Below, piece by piece: positions 24,227-35,222 of a stretch of 64,000 nt of DNA. Below the pieces are notes generated by a model. It was given only the letters and a program-made list of their open reading frames with translations. It did no database searches and had not been told where the DNA came from. Source of the DNA: Atkinsonella hypoxylon (lineage: Eukaryota; Ascomycota; Sordariomycetes; Hypocreales; Clavicipitaceae); the NCBI GenBank assembly GCA_000729835.1, contig JFHB01000047.1, positions 110,795-174,794 of the forward strand, read 5' to 3'. Position 1 is the first letter of the stretch, and each line of letters starts with the position of its first letter. The position numbers and the translations under genes were made by a program.

Positions 24227-25076
24227 ATGTCTAGCGGTAAGTTTGTATGCACCAAAAGATAGCCGAGGCTATGGGTCACGTTCGGTCGAGCCGGGTTGTT
24301 TGGTTGCCATTGCGTTGACACAAGCCTTGCTTGTGCGCGCAGACCGCTGGCGTCATGTCATGCGACGGCCTTCGAGTAACTTCAAGACTCGTTGGTTTTG
24401 CCTTCTAGCTCCCATGGCCGCCGGTTCACCGGGTTCCCGATTGCAGACGGGCTTTTTCGCCCTGCGCAATCTTGACTGGGTCGAGGGCAGAATACTACGA
24501 ATTCGGCTCAAAACGATTCGAAACTAGCATTGGGGTGGGGTCATGAGCTGGCTCAGTACTGTGCTCAATTGCAGCCTGTTCGCAATTGGCGCTACACGAC
24601 ACCTCTACCGGCTTTGTTGCCCCTTATAGCCCAACCCTAGGCCGTCTGGTGATGATCGTTTGATCGTTTTTCTCGGAGTGAAGACGCGTGCTAACAGTCT
24701 TTACGCAGGTGACGCTGCCAAGGGATCGAAAACCTTCAAGAATCGTTGTGCTCAGTGCCACACCGTCGAGAAGGACGGTGGCAACAAGATTGGACCTGCC
24801 CTGCACGGCCTCTTCGGCCGCAAGACTGGTTCCGTCAGCGGCTATAGCTACACCGATGCCAATAAGCAGAAGGGCATCACCTGGGACGAGGAGACCCTGT
24901 TCACTTACCTCGAGAACCCCAAGAAGTACATCCCCGGTACCAAGATGGCCTTTGGTGGTCTCAAGAAGGAGAACGACAGGAGGGATCTCATTGCGTACGT
25001 ATCTCTGCCCTGACTATCCTGCTGATATGAAAGCTGACCAATGCAAAACAGCTACCTGAAGGAGGCTACTGCTTAA
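24227..25076 (+). CDS. cyc1: cytochrome c
   Basis: Electron carrier between complex III and complex IV in the intermembrane space. Three exons: 24227-24236 (10 nt), 24709-24994 and 25052-25076, giving 106 residues. The heme attachment site CAQCH is at residues 17-21. The axial methionine lies in PGTKMAF, and GPALHGLFGRKTG and GYSYTDANK are classic blocks. The last exon supplies YLKEATA. The first intron is long (472 bp) and follows only MSS plus one base; it could carry regulatory sequence. The second intron (57 bp) has a GCTGACC branch site and interrupts the codon before YLKEATA. Codon use is strongly biased to C-ending codons, as expected for an abundant protein. Confidence 0.98.
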
Positions 25077-26515
25077 ATTCTCCAGCATGTGTAATGATAG
25101 GACTTGATAGACGGGGTGTCTACAACGAACCGGTGTACTATAGACAAAATTTAGAATAACGTGGGCGCAGCGAAGGCGCAGCGAAGGCGCTAGCATACAA
25201 ACTCCTCTTTTCCAAGACCCAGAAATTAAGGGCACCGACCTTAGACATGTAGTCACGATAAAATGATGGATGGTTTTTCTAATTGATCAGGTCGCCCAGT
25301 GTCGCCTTTAAATCTTTCATCCTGACACACAAAGTTCAAGTATAATTCGTAGCCGCCCTTCGAAGGCTATGAATAACCAAATGACGACCCCGTGTTGTCT
25401 ATCTAGGTAGAAGCGTAGAGTATTGAAATGAGTCACATTGCTCTATCACACATTCATGCCTCCATGGTATTTCCTCGCACCCTCTATTCTAGTTCATTAC
25501 CGCTACCCCCCAAACGGGATACCGGTTGGATAGTACACTACGCACCCATGAAATGTCATCAAGACAGAAATAATATCTTCCCACCTTGATAATTAATTCG
25601 TCCAAGTTCATATGGGAAGAGCAGACTACCAATCAGTACTTGCCGGCATCTGTCGCACCGGCACCTGCGTACGACGGAACTGCGAACATCAAGCCGCTCT
25701 CAAGTACGGCAGCCATAATATGACACGTTGCAACGGGTGATGAAAGCAAGTTTTCAATTTGAATAGGACTGGCTTCGACTAGATATCCGGGTTCCATTCT
25801 AGCAGCCGAGGGCCACGTCCACTGTCGATAGTCAGTCGTCATGACCTAGGTTGTTGCGTTTTATCCATCCAGGTTGCGTTCGGCACCATGAGTCTTTTAT
25901 TTCTGGACCGTAAGACTACAGCTGTGTATTGAGTTGATTTTTCTGCCTCTATGGAGAGACGCAGAATGATCTCTTGTAGCGGCTAATATCGCCTGCTAAT
26001 CCTTATAAGGTAGTACGAGTGATAACACGCTAGATTAATACCTTTTATAGCGTTATAAGTAGCATTTTGTAAGGTCTTCAAGGCCACGAGGTTACTCAAT
26101 TAATACTGCCATTGTTCATTAGAATATTCTCTTAAACTACTCATCGCGCGCTGACCCGGTTCCTGGTGGACAGCTTGTAAGAGTAAAAGCTCTGGTATGA
26201 CAGTACAAGCATAGTGACAGAACCCTACGTAAGAGTTACGCTGTCATGGATTGTATGAGAGTTCGTAACTCTTACGTAGAGTTCTATCACTATGTTTGTA
26301 CTGTCATACCAGAGCTTTTACTCTTACAAGCTGTCCACCAGGAACCGGGTTGGCGCGCGATGGTAGGCAGTGGGGTTGCAAAACGTGAGATGTAGCTCTT
26401 TGTATCCTAGACTGTAGTACAAATCAGTAGAGTGTGATATATACCCTTCGATGCAGCCCTTTTCAATAGGGAGTCGGTACGGAGGTGTAGTCTTACGGTC
26501 CCCAAGCATCCGGCA
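25077..26515. other. intergenic region with AT-rich DNA and a foldback element
   Basis: The 3' flank of cytochrome c and the 3' flank of the AAA ATPase gene meet here. From about 25900 to 26140 the sequence is AT rich with many TA dinucleotides. A near-perfect inverted repeat follows (26143-26361). A 69-codon ORF at 25842-25633 (minus) has a protein-like composition but no recognised domain. Confidence 0.55.
26143..26361. mobile_element. MITE-like foldback element
   Basis: Two 98-bp arms, 26143-26240 and 26264-26361, are inverted complements with five mismatches and a 23-bp loop. All five differences are transitions. The termini read ATCGCGCGC..., so a 2-bp AT or TA-type target duplication cannot be distinguished from the terminal bases. 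There is no coding capacity. The architecture (short, non-coding, almost wholly terminal inverted repeat) fits a miniature inverted-repeat transposable element. A transcript would fold into one long hairpin. Confidence 0.85.
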
Positions 26516-28738
26516 TCACACCAAGTTCCGACGACGATACGCAGCCGAGTCCTTCACACTAGGCTTTGTGTTGTTCAAAGCGAACTCCCAGTCCGCACGT
26601 ACAATTTTCTTCAGTGAGCTCTTGTCCTGCTTCCATCGCTCTAGTGCGCAATGCGCTGCCTTTTCATGCAGTTCACCCAGGTCTGCACCACTGAAGTTGG
26701 TGCACCGTGCGTCTTGAGCCACTTCCGCAAGCCCTTCCAAATCTGCACATGTTGGCTCCTTTTGGCGAGTCCTGTATATCGCTTGGAGAATGTCAACTCT
26801 CTCGACTGGCGTAGGCAAATCAATGAAGATCTGAGTCCCCAAACGCCCCGGTCGGAGAATGGCTTCGTCTATCATTTCGGGGCGGTTGGTCGTGCCGATG
26901 ACGAACACTCCACTTCTATCTTGTGCACCGTCAAGCTCTGTAAGAAGCGCGTTAACAACTCTGGCTCCAGACTCGGTGGAGGAATTGACTCGTGGAGGAA
27001 CAACAGAGTCCATCTCGTCAAAGAACAATATACACGGTCGTGAGGAGCGCGCTTTTTGGAAGAGTTCTCTGACTGCTCTTTCTGACTCGCCCACGTATTT
27101 GTTTAGGAGTTCGGGCCCCTTGATGAGAATGAAGCTGGCTTTCGCATCATTGGCCACAGCTTGTGCTATCAGTGTCTTTCCGCACCCGGGCGGTCCCCAG
27201 AGAAGTACGCCGGCCTGTGGGATAAGGCCAAACTCTTTGTACACATCTGGTTGCTTTATGGGTCCGATAATGGACATGCTTAATTGCTTTCGTGCCATTT
27301 CGAGAGCTCCCACTTGGTCCCACGTAACATTGGGGATGACTGTGAATCCTTCTTTGCGAAGTGATGGGACGAATTCTTTGATGACCGTTCTGAAATCATT
27401 CATGGACGGGCGTGCTTTTTGGTGCATTCTGTATCGTATTGGTCTGAGAACCTCTGGGTCCATTGCTGAAATAGCGGCCGTCATCTCGCTGGTGGTCATG
27501 TCTGCATCATCCCCTTGGCCAACAGTTTTGATTGCCAGTCGTTTTGCAATGTTTGTCATTCGTTCCAGCTCTGCGGGTACAAAGCCATGCGTTATCCTGG
27601 CGATCTCGTCCAGATCAACGTCATCTTCAACCGCTAAATCGCCAATGATGGTGTCCAGCACCTCTCTTCTTCCATAGTGATCCGGTAATTTTGCTTCAAG
27701 TACTTCCTCAAATAATCTTGCTCTAAGAATTTCTGGGTCGACTTCTGCTATATTGGATGTAGTAGCTATTGCAATAGGACGTAAGTCTCCAGAGCTGTTG
27801 CGCTGCAATCGCGTCATTTGTTGCTTGAAGAATACGACCGCTTTTGTGTGGTACTCGTTGTGACGAGCAGAACCAATCCGCCCCATATACTCATGAACCT
27901 CGCTAATGAAGATGATGCTGGGGCCTTGTGCTATTGCGGCATCAAATGCTTCCGCCATGTTTTTCTCCATTCTTTCTGGATTGAAGAAACACATATCCAG
28001 CGAGACTAACGGTACTCCCAGTGCAAACGCAACGTTCTTGACCAGTGTCGTCTTTCCCATCCCACTTGGTCCTGATATAATGATGCCGGTAGGCGGGCGG
28101 CATCCACTTTCTTCGTAGTATCCAGGAAATTTGAGCGTTGGCCATACGAGCTCGACTAATTCGTTTTTTAGGTTTCCCAGACCAGCGAGCGGTGTCTGTT
28201 CTTCCACATGTTTTAAAGTGAACCGACTCGGCTTCTGGAGCTTTCTGGTGGGATGATTCTCCAGTTTTGGAACAGTATCATCGGTTGAAACCTTCATCTT
28301 CGTTGCTGGATTATCTTCGCCGTCTTCTTGCAGGCGACGCTTCTTGGAGGATTTCTTTCCTGAATCTGCCTTGCTGAGGGTGGAGGTATCTTGATGCCAT
28401 AATTTCGTCATTTGTCGATTGAGCGAAAATCGCTCGTCTGCATTTGTCGTGGCTGCCTCGGCTGCCTCGGTTTCCTCTATTGCTGCTTCCAAATCGCTTG
28501 GGTCATCAGCTTCCTGCTTTTGGAGCAAAAGCACGCGATCTATGGCATTTTCCAGAGCTTTCTTTTTCTGCCGTCTCAAGCTAGAGTTGGATCGTTGAAT
28601 GGCCTCGTATGCTTCGAATGTAGATTTAAAAGGTCGATCCGAGTTCAATGATAATTGCAGTTGCTTCAAAACTTGATCGACATCGTTCTCCAGCCGAGAA
28701 CGGAGGCTAATCCGCGGCCTCCCAGTTGGCAGTGGCAT
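26516..28738 (-). CDS. Rix7/NVL-type tandem AAA ATPase with degenerate first ATPase domain
   Basis: A single uninterrupted frame of 740 residues. The N-terminal ~70 residues (ENDVDQVLKQLQ, then AYEAIQRSNSSLRRQKKKALENAIDRVL) resemble the substrate-binding head of Rix7, the ATPase that strips Nsa1 from pre-60S ribosomes. A basic, nuclear-signal-like stretch (KKSSKKRRL) follows near residue 130. The D1 domain has Walker A GPSGMGKT (about 223-230), but the Walker B region reads IIFISEVHE instead of the usual IDEID type, and the expected arginine-finger segment reads LRARLFEE. D2 is canonical: GPPGCGKT (about 515-522), ILFFDEMD (about 570-577), GTTNRP and LRPGRLG. It could be the organism's only Rix7 or a divergent paralogue. 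Lack of introns is unlike its neighbours. Confidence 0.88.
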   Translation of the reverse strand: MPLPTGRPRISLRSRLENDVDQVLKQLQLSLNSDRPFKSTFEAYEAIQRSNSSLRRQKKKALENAIDRVLLLQKQEADDPSDLEAAIEETEAAEAATTNADERFSLNRQMTKLWHQDTSTLSKADSGKKSSKKRRLQEDGEDNPATKMKVSTDDTVPKLENHPTRKLQKPSRFTLKHVEEQTPLAGLGNLKNELVELVWPTLKFPGYYEESGCRPPTGIIISGPSGMGKTTLVKNVAFALGVPLVSLDMCFFNPERMEKNMAEAFDAAIAQGPSIIFISEVHEYMGRIGSARHNEYHTKAVVFFKQQMTRLQRNSSGDLRPIAIATTSNIAEVDPEILRARLFEEVLEAKLPDHYGRREVLDTIIGDLAVEDDVDLDEIARITHGFVPAELERMTNIAKRLAIKTVGQGDDADMTTSEMTAAISAMDPEVLRPIRYRMHQKARPSMNDFRTVIKEFVPSLRKEGFTVIPNVTWDQVGALEMARKQLSMSIIGPIKQPDVYKEFGLIPQAGVLLWGPPGCGKTLIAQAVANDAKASFILIKGPELLNKYVGESERAVRELFQKARSSRPCILFFDEMDSVVPPRVNSSTESGARVVNALLTELDGAQDRSGVFVIGTTNRPEMIDEAILRPGRLGTQIFIDLPTPVERVDILQAIYRTRQKEPTCADLEGLAEVAQDARCTNFSGADLGELHEKAAHCALERWKQDKSSLKKIVRADWEFALNNTKPSVKDSAAYRRRNLV

Positions 28739-29330
28739 TGCGCTGCAGCCATATAGATGGGAGTTTCAGCCTCGGAGGAAGAACGGGCTTTAATAGGGAA
28801 AAACTAAGTACAATGTGCCTTATCGATAAGGCACAAGAGATGCAAATTTCACGGCGGGGGCCGGCTCACGTGGTAGCGTATCTCTTTGATGACCATGAAG
28901 CTAAACCTCCCTAATCTTGATTGGGTACCTAGAGTTAGAACACATATTGTGCGTTAATTAAGGGCATCGTTAGTTGCCTTATTGAGCACTGTACGATTCC
29001 TTGTCTGCCCAATTTTGCAGCCTTGGTCACTCGAAGTTGCTTCACTAAGCCATACAGGAAAAATGGGTCGGTACAGAGGCGTACTCCGTAGCCTTATGGG
29101 CATCAAAGAGATACGAAGTACCAGCCTGCGGGGAACACCCTGCAACCTTCCCACCACCTGCAGCCGGTAGCAAGAACAGCGAGCGCGGCGCGACTCGCAT
29201 GACGAACTACAAGACAGCAAGTTGGCTTCGGACCAGCATGCGACAACAACCATCATCATTTCCTCGGACTTGTCGAACCCCAGATTCAACCGGCTTCTGA
29301 AGGACCAGGCGAGGAGCAGTTTGCATCAGC
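28739..29330. other. divergent promoter region, AAA ATPase / vps20
   Basis: A short promoter region shared by two divergent genes. It contains the palindrome-like CTTATCGATAAG near 28816 and one exact TACTCCGTA at 29082-29090. No gene was recognised. Confidence 0.5.
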
Positions 29331-30169
29331 ATGGGTGGCAAAAGCAGCAAGGTCACCGCCCAGGACAAGTACGTTTCTCAACTCACCGTTCAAGTTGCGG
29401 CCTTTCGCTTGCTGTGCTACCATAATCCACCCCGCATACTGATAACCCGTGGTCATCGAGCAGGGCGATCCTGGATATGAAGAACCAGCGCGATAAGCTG
29501 CACCAGTACCAAAGACGCATAACTGTTCTTACGGATAAAGAAACCGATATAGCGAGACAGATGCTGGTCAAGGGCGACAAGAAAAAGGCCCTTCTAGCCT
29601 TACGGCGTAAGAAATACCAAGAATCACTACTCGCCAAAACCGACGCGCAACTCGAGCAGTTGGAGAAGCTGACGTCGAACGTGGAATTCGCCCTCATACA
29701 AAAGGATGTCGTCTTTGGCTTACAACAGGGCACTAAGGTTCTCAAGGAGATTCACGCTGAAATGGGAGGATTGGAGAATATAGAGAAGCTCATGGGGGAG
29801 ACGGCTGATGCCATCGCCTATCAACAAGTACGTTTTTTGCACCCAATCTTTGATCTAGAATATTCTCAGGTTTTTTTTTTTTTTTTTGTGGTGGGGGAGG
29901 GGGGTTGTTGGTTTGTTGGTTCATTATGGCTGCAGTACTAATGCTTTGTTACCCCCAAACAGGAAGTTAGCGATATGCTCGGTGGACTCATTACGAACCA
30001 AGACGAGGAAGAGGTCGAAGACGAGCTGGCAGCTCTCCAGGCTGAACTTTCCGGCGAAGGGCAGGAACTGCCAGCCGTTCCCAACGCACAAGTCCCGATC
30101 AGGGATCGCACTGACGAAGAGGCCTCGCAGATCAGGCGGCCGGAAGCACAGCATATGTTGGCTGCGTGA
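29331..30169 (+). CDS. vps20: ESCRT-III subunit Vps20 (CHMP6)
   Basis: Nucleates ESCRT-III polymerisation on endosomes by linking ESCRT-II (Vps25) to Snf7, for multivesicular body formation. Three exons, 29331-29368, 29464-29827 and 29963-30169, give 202 residues. The start MGGKSSK has Gly2 for N-myristoylation. The basic helical core (QRDKLHQYQRRITVLTDKE, then KGDKKKALLALRRKKYQESLL) is typical of the family, and the acidic tail (NQDEEEVEDELAALQAE) is the autoinhibitory/MIM region. Introns have donors GTACGT and acceptors CAG. The second intron includes a long T tract and G-rich run. The neighbouring fructosamine-kinase gene converges on it 219 bp downstream. Confidence 0.95.
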
Positions 30170-30388
30170 TTCTTGTTCCTCCGGAGCACTGAAGCATTCT
30201 GGAATATTTTTCCGTGTTTGGTTGCATTTCTAAGTGGGTTAGGTAATAGACATGGGTTGGGTTGCATTACAGCGAGCAGTCATTTGCAGGTGTTGGGATA
30301 TTTGTCTGTTTGCCTTATTTCCTCACCACCAGTCTCACGCGGTATTTCTGAGTCATGTATATTATAGCGTCACTAGAAGCATCTCTAT

Positions 30389-31501
30389 CTAACCATATTT
30401 TGCAATCAGCCTCCTCATAATGGACAATGCTCCTCCTCGGTAGCCGCCACCGATGATGGCGAAATGGTTCAAATGATGGTACCTTACTTCTTTGTCAGCT
30501 CATCGACCACAGATTATCTGCGATGGCGCCAAGGTTTTCGGGGTCTCGTTCGACTTGGGTGGCTCACTTACAGTTCATACATTGAGATTCTGTCCTCCCA
30601 TTCCTCCGCTGGCTCTACCTTCGGAACAAGCTTCTCATACTCTTTCCAAAAGCTTCCACCGAATCCCCCGAACATCTTCATGATACCCAGCTCATACTCT
30701 AAGTGGCCATACACTGCGGATGGGTCAAAGACTACCTCCTCTCTTCCCCCTTTACCTGCTATTTGACCCCTGGAGTGGTTGCCGCGCCAGAGGTCCCCGT
30801 GGATCACGACGGGCGTGATATCCTTGACGGTATCTTGGCCTACCAAGCGTGGAACGATTTTGCTAGCGACTAATTCCACAGCTTCGCTAAGCTCCTTGTC
30901 CGTGCCATTCTTCTTGATGCATTGTTTCAAAATTCCTCGAAGTCGATTATCAGCGTAGAATTCCGCCCACGAGGATTTCCATGTGTTGTCCTGCTCTGTT
31001 TCACCACAACAAGTCGATACGGGGAATCCAAACATGGGCTTGTCGTGGCCGTCTGGAATCGGAGCGGGAGTGGTGTGCAATCTTGCCAATTTGGCTGCAA
31101 AAGACAAACCTGATCCTTCCGGAGCATCGGATGCCAGGTCAAGAAAGTCTGTGACGAGGAAGTATTTATCCAATGCGGACATTGGTCCATGGGCGTGGGA
31201 TCGGGGGCAGAACGAGGGGACGGCGTCATGAATAGCATTCAACGAGGCGTGTTCTCCTGGAGATGTGTGAGGGCCTCGGTCGGCTACAAATGCGTAGTGA
31301 CCGCATCAACTTACCCTCGAACATTGTCCTTGCGCCCTCCCCCACTCCAGTCTTGACAAAAAAGTTCTTGGGTTGGCCATCTATGGTGGTTGCGAGCTTG
31401 AAGGTGGATGAGAAGCCTGATCCGCCGTGGGGGCTAATTTTGGCATCTTGATCTTGCAGGCCAAGGGCTTTCAGAATCTCGACGTCGACGCTGGAGGACA
31501 T
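30389..31501 (-). CDS. fructosamine-3-kinase / ketosamine kinase family protein
   Basis: Kinase-fold enzyme of the type that phosphorylates Amadori-type sugar adducts on proteins or small amines to release them; the true substrate in fungi is unsettled. Three minus-strand exons, 31501-31315, 31256-30572 and 30482-30389, give 321 residues. The nucleotide-binding region has GGSGFSSTFKLATTIDG and FFVKTG with a candidate ATP-binding lysine. The catalytic loop is HGDLWRGN, and the metal-binding DPS plus YGHLEYELGIMKMFGGF matches the family's second signature. The C-terminal exon (YHHLNHFAIIGGGYRGGA) completes the fold. Splicing at both introns restores continuous conserved sequence. An exact TGACGTCA lies 135 bp upstream of the ATG. 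Confidence 0.92.
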
Positions 31502-32667
31502 TTCTGCGTGTGTAGAAAACGAGAGTTTTCAGCGTTTGCGCTCGCGATAGACGTTGGCTTTGTTTTGTTATTGCATGCAACGATAAGTTAGTTACTGGGA
31601 GCTTGATGTGTGACTAGAGGTACGTGATGGTGGAGTGACGTCAAGTCCATGGTCTTGGAACGGGTGGACTACGAGGGTTGGCAAGCTAGCTCATCTAGCA
31701 CGAAGGCAGCTGTCGAGTTTCTTTACAAGACGACGGGAACAGTAACTGTGAAACTGAAATTCGGGCGACGGGTAGAGGTCCCTTTTTTATCACAATCTGC
31801 ATGACATGCCTTGGTGAGATTACCACGAGTAGAAGTTGGCATCAAGTACGATGACTTGGGAAGGGGCCATATCGACTCTGGTTTCCTTATTCCTCAGGAA
31901 CCACTTCAACATGGGTGGCGATCCCAGCACTGCCGCCGCTTGCGACGGAAGCGTGATCAGAGGTCCGTCTTGGTAGTAATGGGCTGCTTGGACATTCTTA
32001 CAGCTGGGATGGAACGAGGAAATACCATGTTTATAGCCTGTCATCATGGTGCTCTATATTGGGAATAGACCAATTTCCCCGATGAGCCGACGAAATTAAA
32101 GGCCTGAGTCGTGCGTTCATATAGTAGGCTATCATGTCTAATGAGTGTCACAGTGGGGATGGAATTGCATTTGCCAGGATATCCCCTGTCTGGTGTTGAG
32201 ACAGGCTTTGCAAGTCCTCAATAAGAACCTGTTATGCTTTGCAACCGAGCATTACCACGACACCCTATCACTGTTCTTTACCTTTTCGACGCCTCAGCCA
32301 CGCACCTCTAACGCGACGGAGCACACATCGAACGGCTATACAGTTCACGCCCCAATTCTTGAACATACATAAATTCAAATTCAAAGAGACGGCGGAACAA
32401 AGAGTAACACTAGACGTGTTCTTATCAGTCCACGCATCGTTACAACGCGTCCCATTGACGCAGTACAGCATACAGCAAATTAAACCCGCCAGCCAATAGT
32501 TGCAGAAACAACCCAAGTCCAATTCTATTGATTCGCAAAAGGCTGATTGCATGATACAATAACAACAATACACTTGGCCGCCTTCCCAGGCAGTCTTCAC
32601 TTGTAACCTCCAAGATGATGAAATATTACACCGAATGCCACTCTTTCCAGTACCCAGGATGCCCATT
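31502..32667. other. intergenic region between fructosamine kinase promoter and LSC2 3' end
   Basis: No gene is seen. Contains the upstream region of the fructosamine-kinase gene with a TGACGTCA palindrome, and the 3' flank of the succinyl-CoA ligase gene. Short ORFs such as 32268-32690 (minus) have no recognised domain. Confidence 0.5.
31636..31643. promoter_or_regulatory. CRE palindrome TGACGTCA upstream of fructosamine kinase
   Basis: An exact 8-bp CRE lies 135 bp before the start codon. bZIP factors of the ATF/CREB type bind this word. About one copy is expected by chance in 64 kb, so position rather than occurrence is the support. Confidence 0.3.
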
Positions 32668-34273
32668 TTAGATACCCAGAGAGAACTCAACGCCTACATC
32701 CATGTCGCGCGCTATGGATCAAACGCTGCATGTCAGCAATTAAACTTTCCAGGAGAAAACATCTGGACAGAGAACATCTACTTACTCATCTTGACCACCT
32801 TTGACAGTTGGACCGACTTCTCGGCAGCACTCTGCAAGTCGTCGATAGAGAAGATCTTCATGCCCGACTCGTTAATCAGCTTGTGGGCCTGCTCAACGTT
32901 GGTACCCTGCAAACGGGCAATGATGGGGATCTTGAGGTTCAGGTTCTCCACGGTCTTGATCAAACCTGTGGCGATGTGGTCGCAGCGGACAATACCACCA
33001 AAGATGTTGACGAAGATGGCAGTGACCTTGGGGTCGCCGGTGATGAGCTCGAAAGCCTCCTGAATGGCGGCAGGTGTGGCACCGCCGCCGACGTCGAGGA
33101 AGTTAGCAGGTTGGCCGCCATTCAGCTTGATAATATCCATGGTCGCCATGGCCAGACCGGCACCGTTGACGAGACAGCCGATATCACCATCAAGCTTGAT
33201 GAAGTTGAGGCCGGACTTAGCAGCGCGAACCTCATCGGGATCCTCCTGGGTAGTGTCGCGCCATTCAAAAATCTCTTTCTGGCGGAATTCGGCGTTGTCA
33301 TCAAAGCCAAATTTGGCATCCATGCAGAGGACCTGGTGGTCGTTGGTCTCAGAAAGAGGGTTGATCTCGATCTGAGTCGAGTCTCTCTCGACGAAGATTT
33401 TGTACAACTTCTGGATGGTATCCTTGGCGTCCTCAATGCACTGCTCGCTAAAGCCCAGCTTAGCAGCAACGTCGCGGGCAATCTCGTCAGTGACGCCGAC
33501 GTTGATGTCAATGTAGGTGGTATTTATGGCATCGGGAGTCTCTTTAGCGACGGATTCAATGTCCATACCGCCCTGCGACGAGGAGACAATAACGGGGCAC
33601 TGAGAAGCACGGTCCATGAGGATGGCCAGGTAAAACTCGCGACGGGCAAACTTGCGCTCGCAGATGTAGACGGCGTTGCAGAGACGTCCGCCAGCGCCAG
33701 TCTGCTTGGTGATGAGCTTGTGGCCAATCATCTGCTGAGCAAACATCTCGGCCTCGTGAGGTGAGTAAATGACTCGAACACCTCCCTTGAGGCCATTGTC
33801 AAAGGTACCCTTTCCACGTCCACCGGCGAGAACCTGAGCCTTGATGACCATATCCTCAGTACCAATCTCCTTAGCAACAGCCTTGGCCTCCTCAGCAGTC
33901 TTAGCAACCGAGCCTTTGGGAACGCCAACGCCATACTATTGATACAGCTAATGTTAGCAATTGCGCAAAGTGGGACTATCCGCAGCAGTCTCAAGGAGAT
34001 GCAATTCGGGGCGGCCGGGGCAGAGCTCTACCTGTCTCAGGAGGTCGGCAGAAAGGTACTCGTGGATGCTTAAAGATCTTTTTTGTTGAGCGAGGCCGGG
34101 GAGTCTGACAGAGGGGGTGATTTGGTGCTGTTTTGCAATATCGTGTTAGCAGCTTGATGCGAGGGGATGGTCAGGAAACAAATACTAGTTGGCCAAGGCT
34201 AAAGGCCAGATTAACGAACCTTGGAGGCTTTCAGGGCCGACGTGACGGCGCGACTGCGGCTGATGTTGAACAT
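32668..34273 (-). CDS. lsc2: succinyl-CoA ligase beta subunit, mitochondrial
   Basis: TCA-cycle enzyme subunit that converts succinyl-CoA to succinate with nucleotide triphosphate formation in the matrix. Four minus-strand exons, 34273-34220, 34127-34032, 33935-32786 and 32711-32668, give 447 residues. The first exon encodes a presequence (MFNISRSRAVTSALKASK). The mature protein starts near the KRSLSIHEYLSADLLRQ block. The ATP-grasp region includes MVIKAQVLAGGRGKGTF, and the C-terminal CoA-ligase half includes IFVNIFGGIVRCDHIA. The last exon has only 14 codons and restores the conserved tail RDMDVGVEFSLGI. Without that splice the frame would stop four bases into the intron (GTAAGTAG). A 318-codon antisense ORF over exon 3 is a shadow of strong codon bias. 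Confidence 0.95.
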
Positions 34274-35222
34274 GTTGGCAGAAGAATGGCAACTGCCGAT
34301 TGAAAAAAGTGACAAAAAGAAAGGGATTCGCAATTAGCGGGAAAGGAGATAAGGTGACGGCGAGGTTGAGGTATTCGCCGAAACAGCTCTCAAACAGAAA
34401 ACCAACGTTGCAGCTGTGCTGGACCCGAGTTTCGCCGTTAAAGTGGGGCCGGGAAAAGGTACTGCCGTATCCGACCTGTCCGTTCTCCTGGCCAGTAAGA
34501 ACGCGCCGTTATAGGCACCTGCTCGAACTGGTACCAGCTGTCCCATTCTCTTCACCTCGTGGTTTAACTATGGCCCAACTTTGAAGAATTGATGCATTCC
34601 GAAGAGGAGTGAAGGCGCAAAGATGCTTCTTGAACAGTTGCTTCCCTGACATTCATTCTATAAATATAATATCTCATCTTTGTATTGCTTAGCTGCAGAG
34701 CTACTTCCCGCCGAAATTGAGAAAAGAGGACTTTTTGACGCATGCCCAAAACCTCTCAGATGAGAAGCGCACAAACATAGATGTCTTCCACTTCTGAGAG
34801 GGGCGTTCCAACATCGGTATAATATCAAAGCAAGAAAAAAGGCAGGTATCTCGAGCATGATGCTTTGAACTTAGTGTTACGCGACCTATACTTTGTTCGG
34901 AATGACCCCACGCACAATATCGGGTTATGTCCAATCCCGTGACCGACAAATATGCGTCTCGTATACCAACCATTCGCAGGAGTTGTTAGAAAAAAGCCCG
35001 ACGGGATTGCGTGTTACAGAGACCGCCAAGCGCAAGCCCGCAAGTGACTTAGGACTAGCTGAGGCACGCCGCCCATCGTAACTAACGTAAAATCCTTTGC
35101 GGTGTGTCAAAGCGCCTTCACCCCATCTTCAGGAGTTCTTAGGTTTTTAGGTTTGGAGACGCTAGACACGCAGTTTTCAATAGGCCGAGACCGACTGGTT
35201 TCTGGTACAAATCAGCCTAGGA

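Noticed and set aside
26859..27677. 272-codon ORF on the plus strand
   Set aside because: Antisense shadow of the AAA ATPase gene.
32808..33764. 318-codon ORF on the plus strand
   Set aside because: It lies exactly antisense to exon 3 of the succinyl-CoA ligase gene, whose strong codon bias keeps the opposite frame open. It has no domain of its own.
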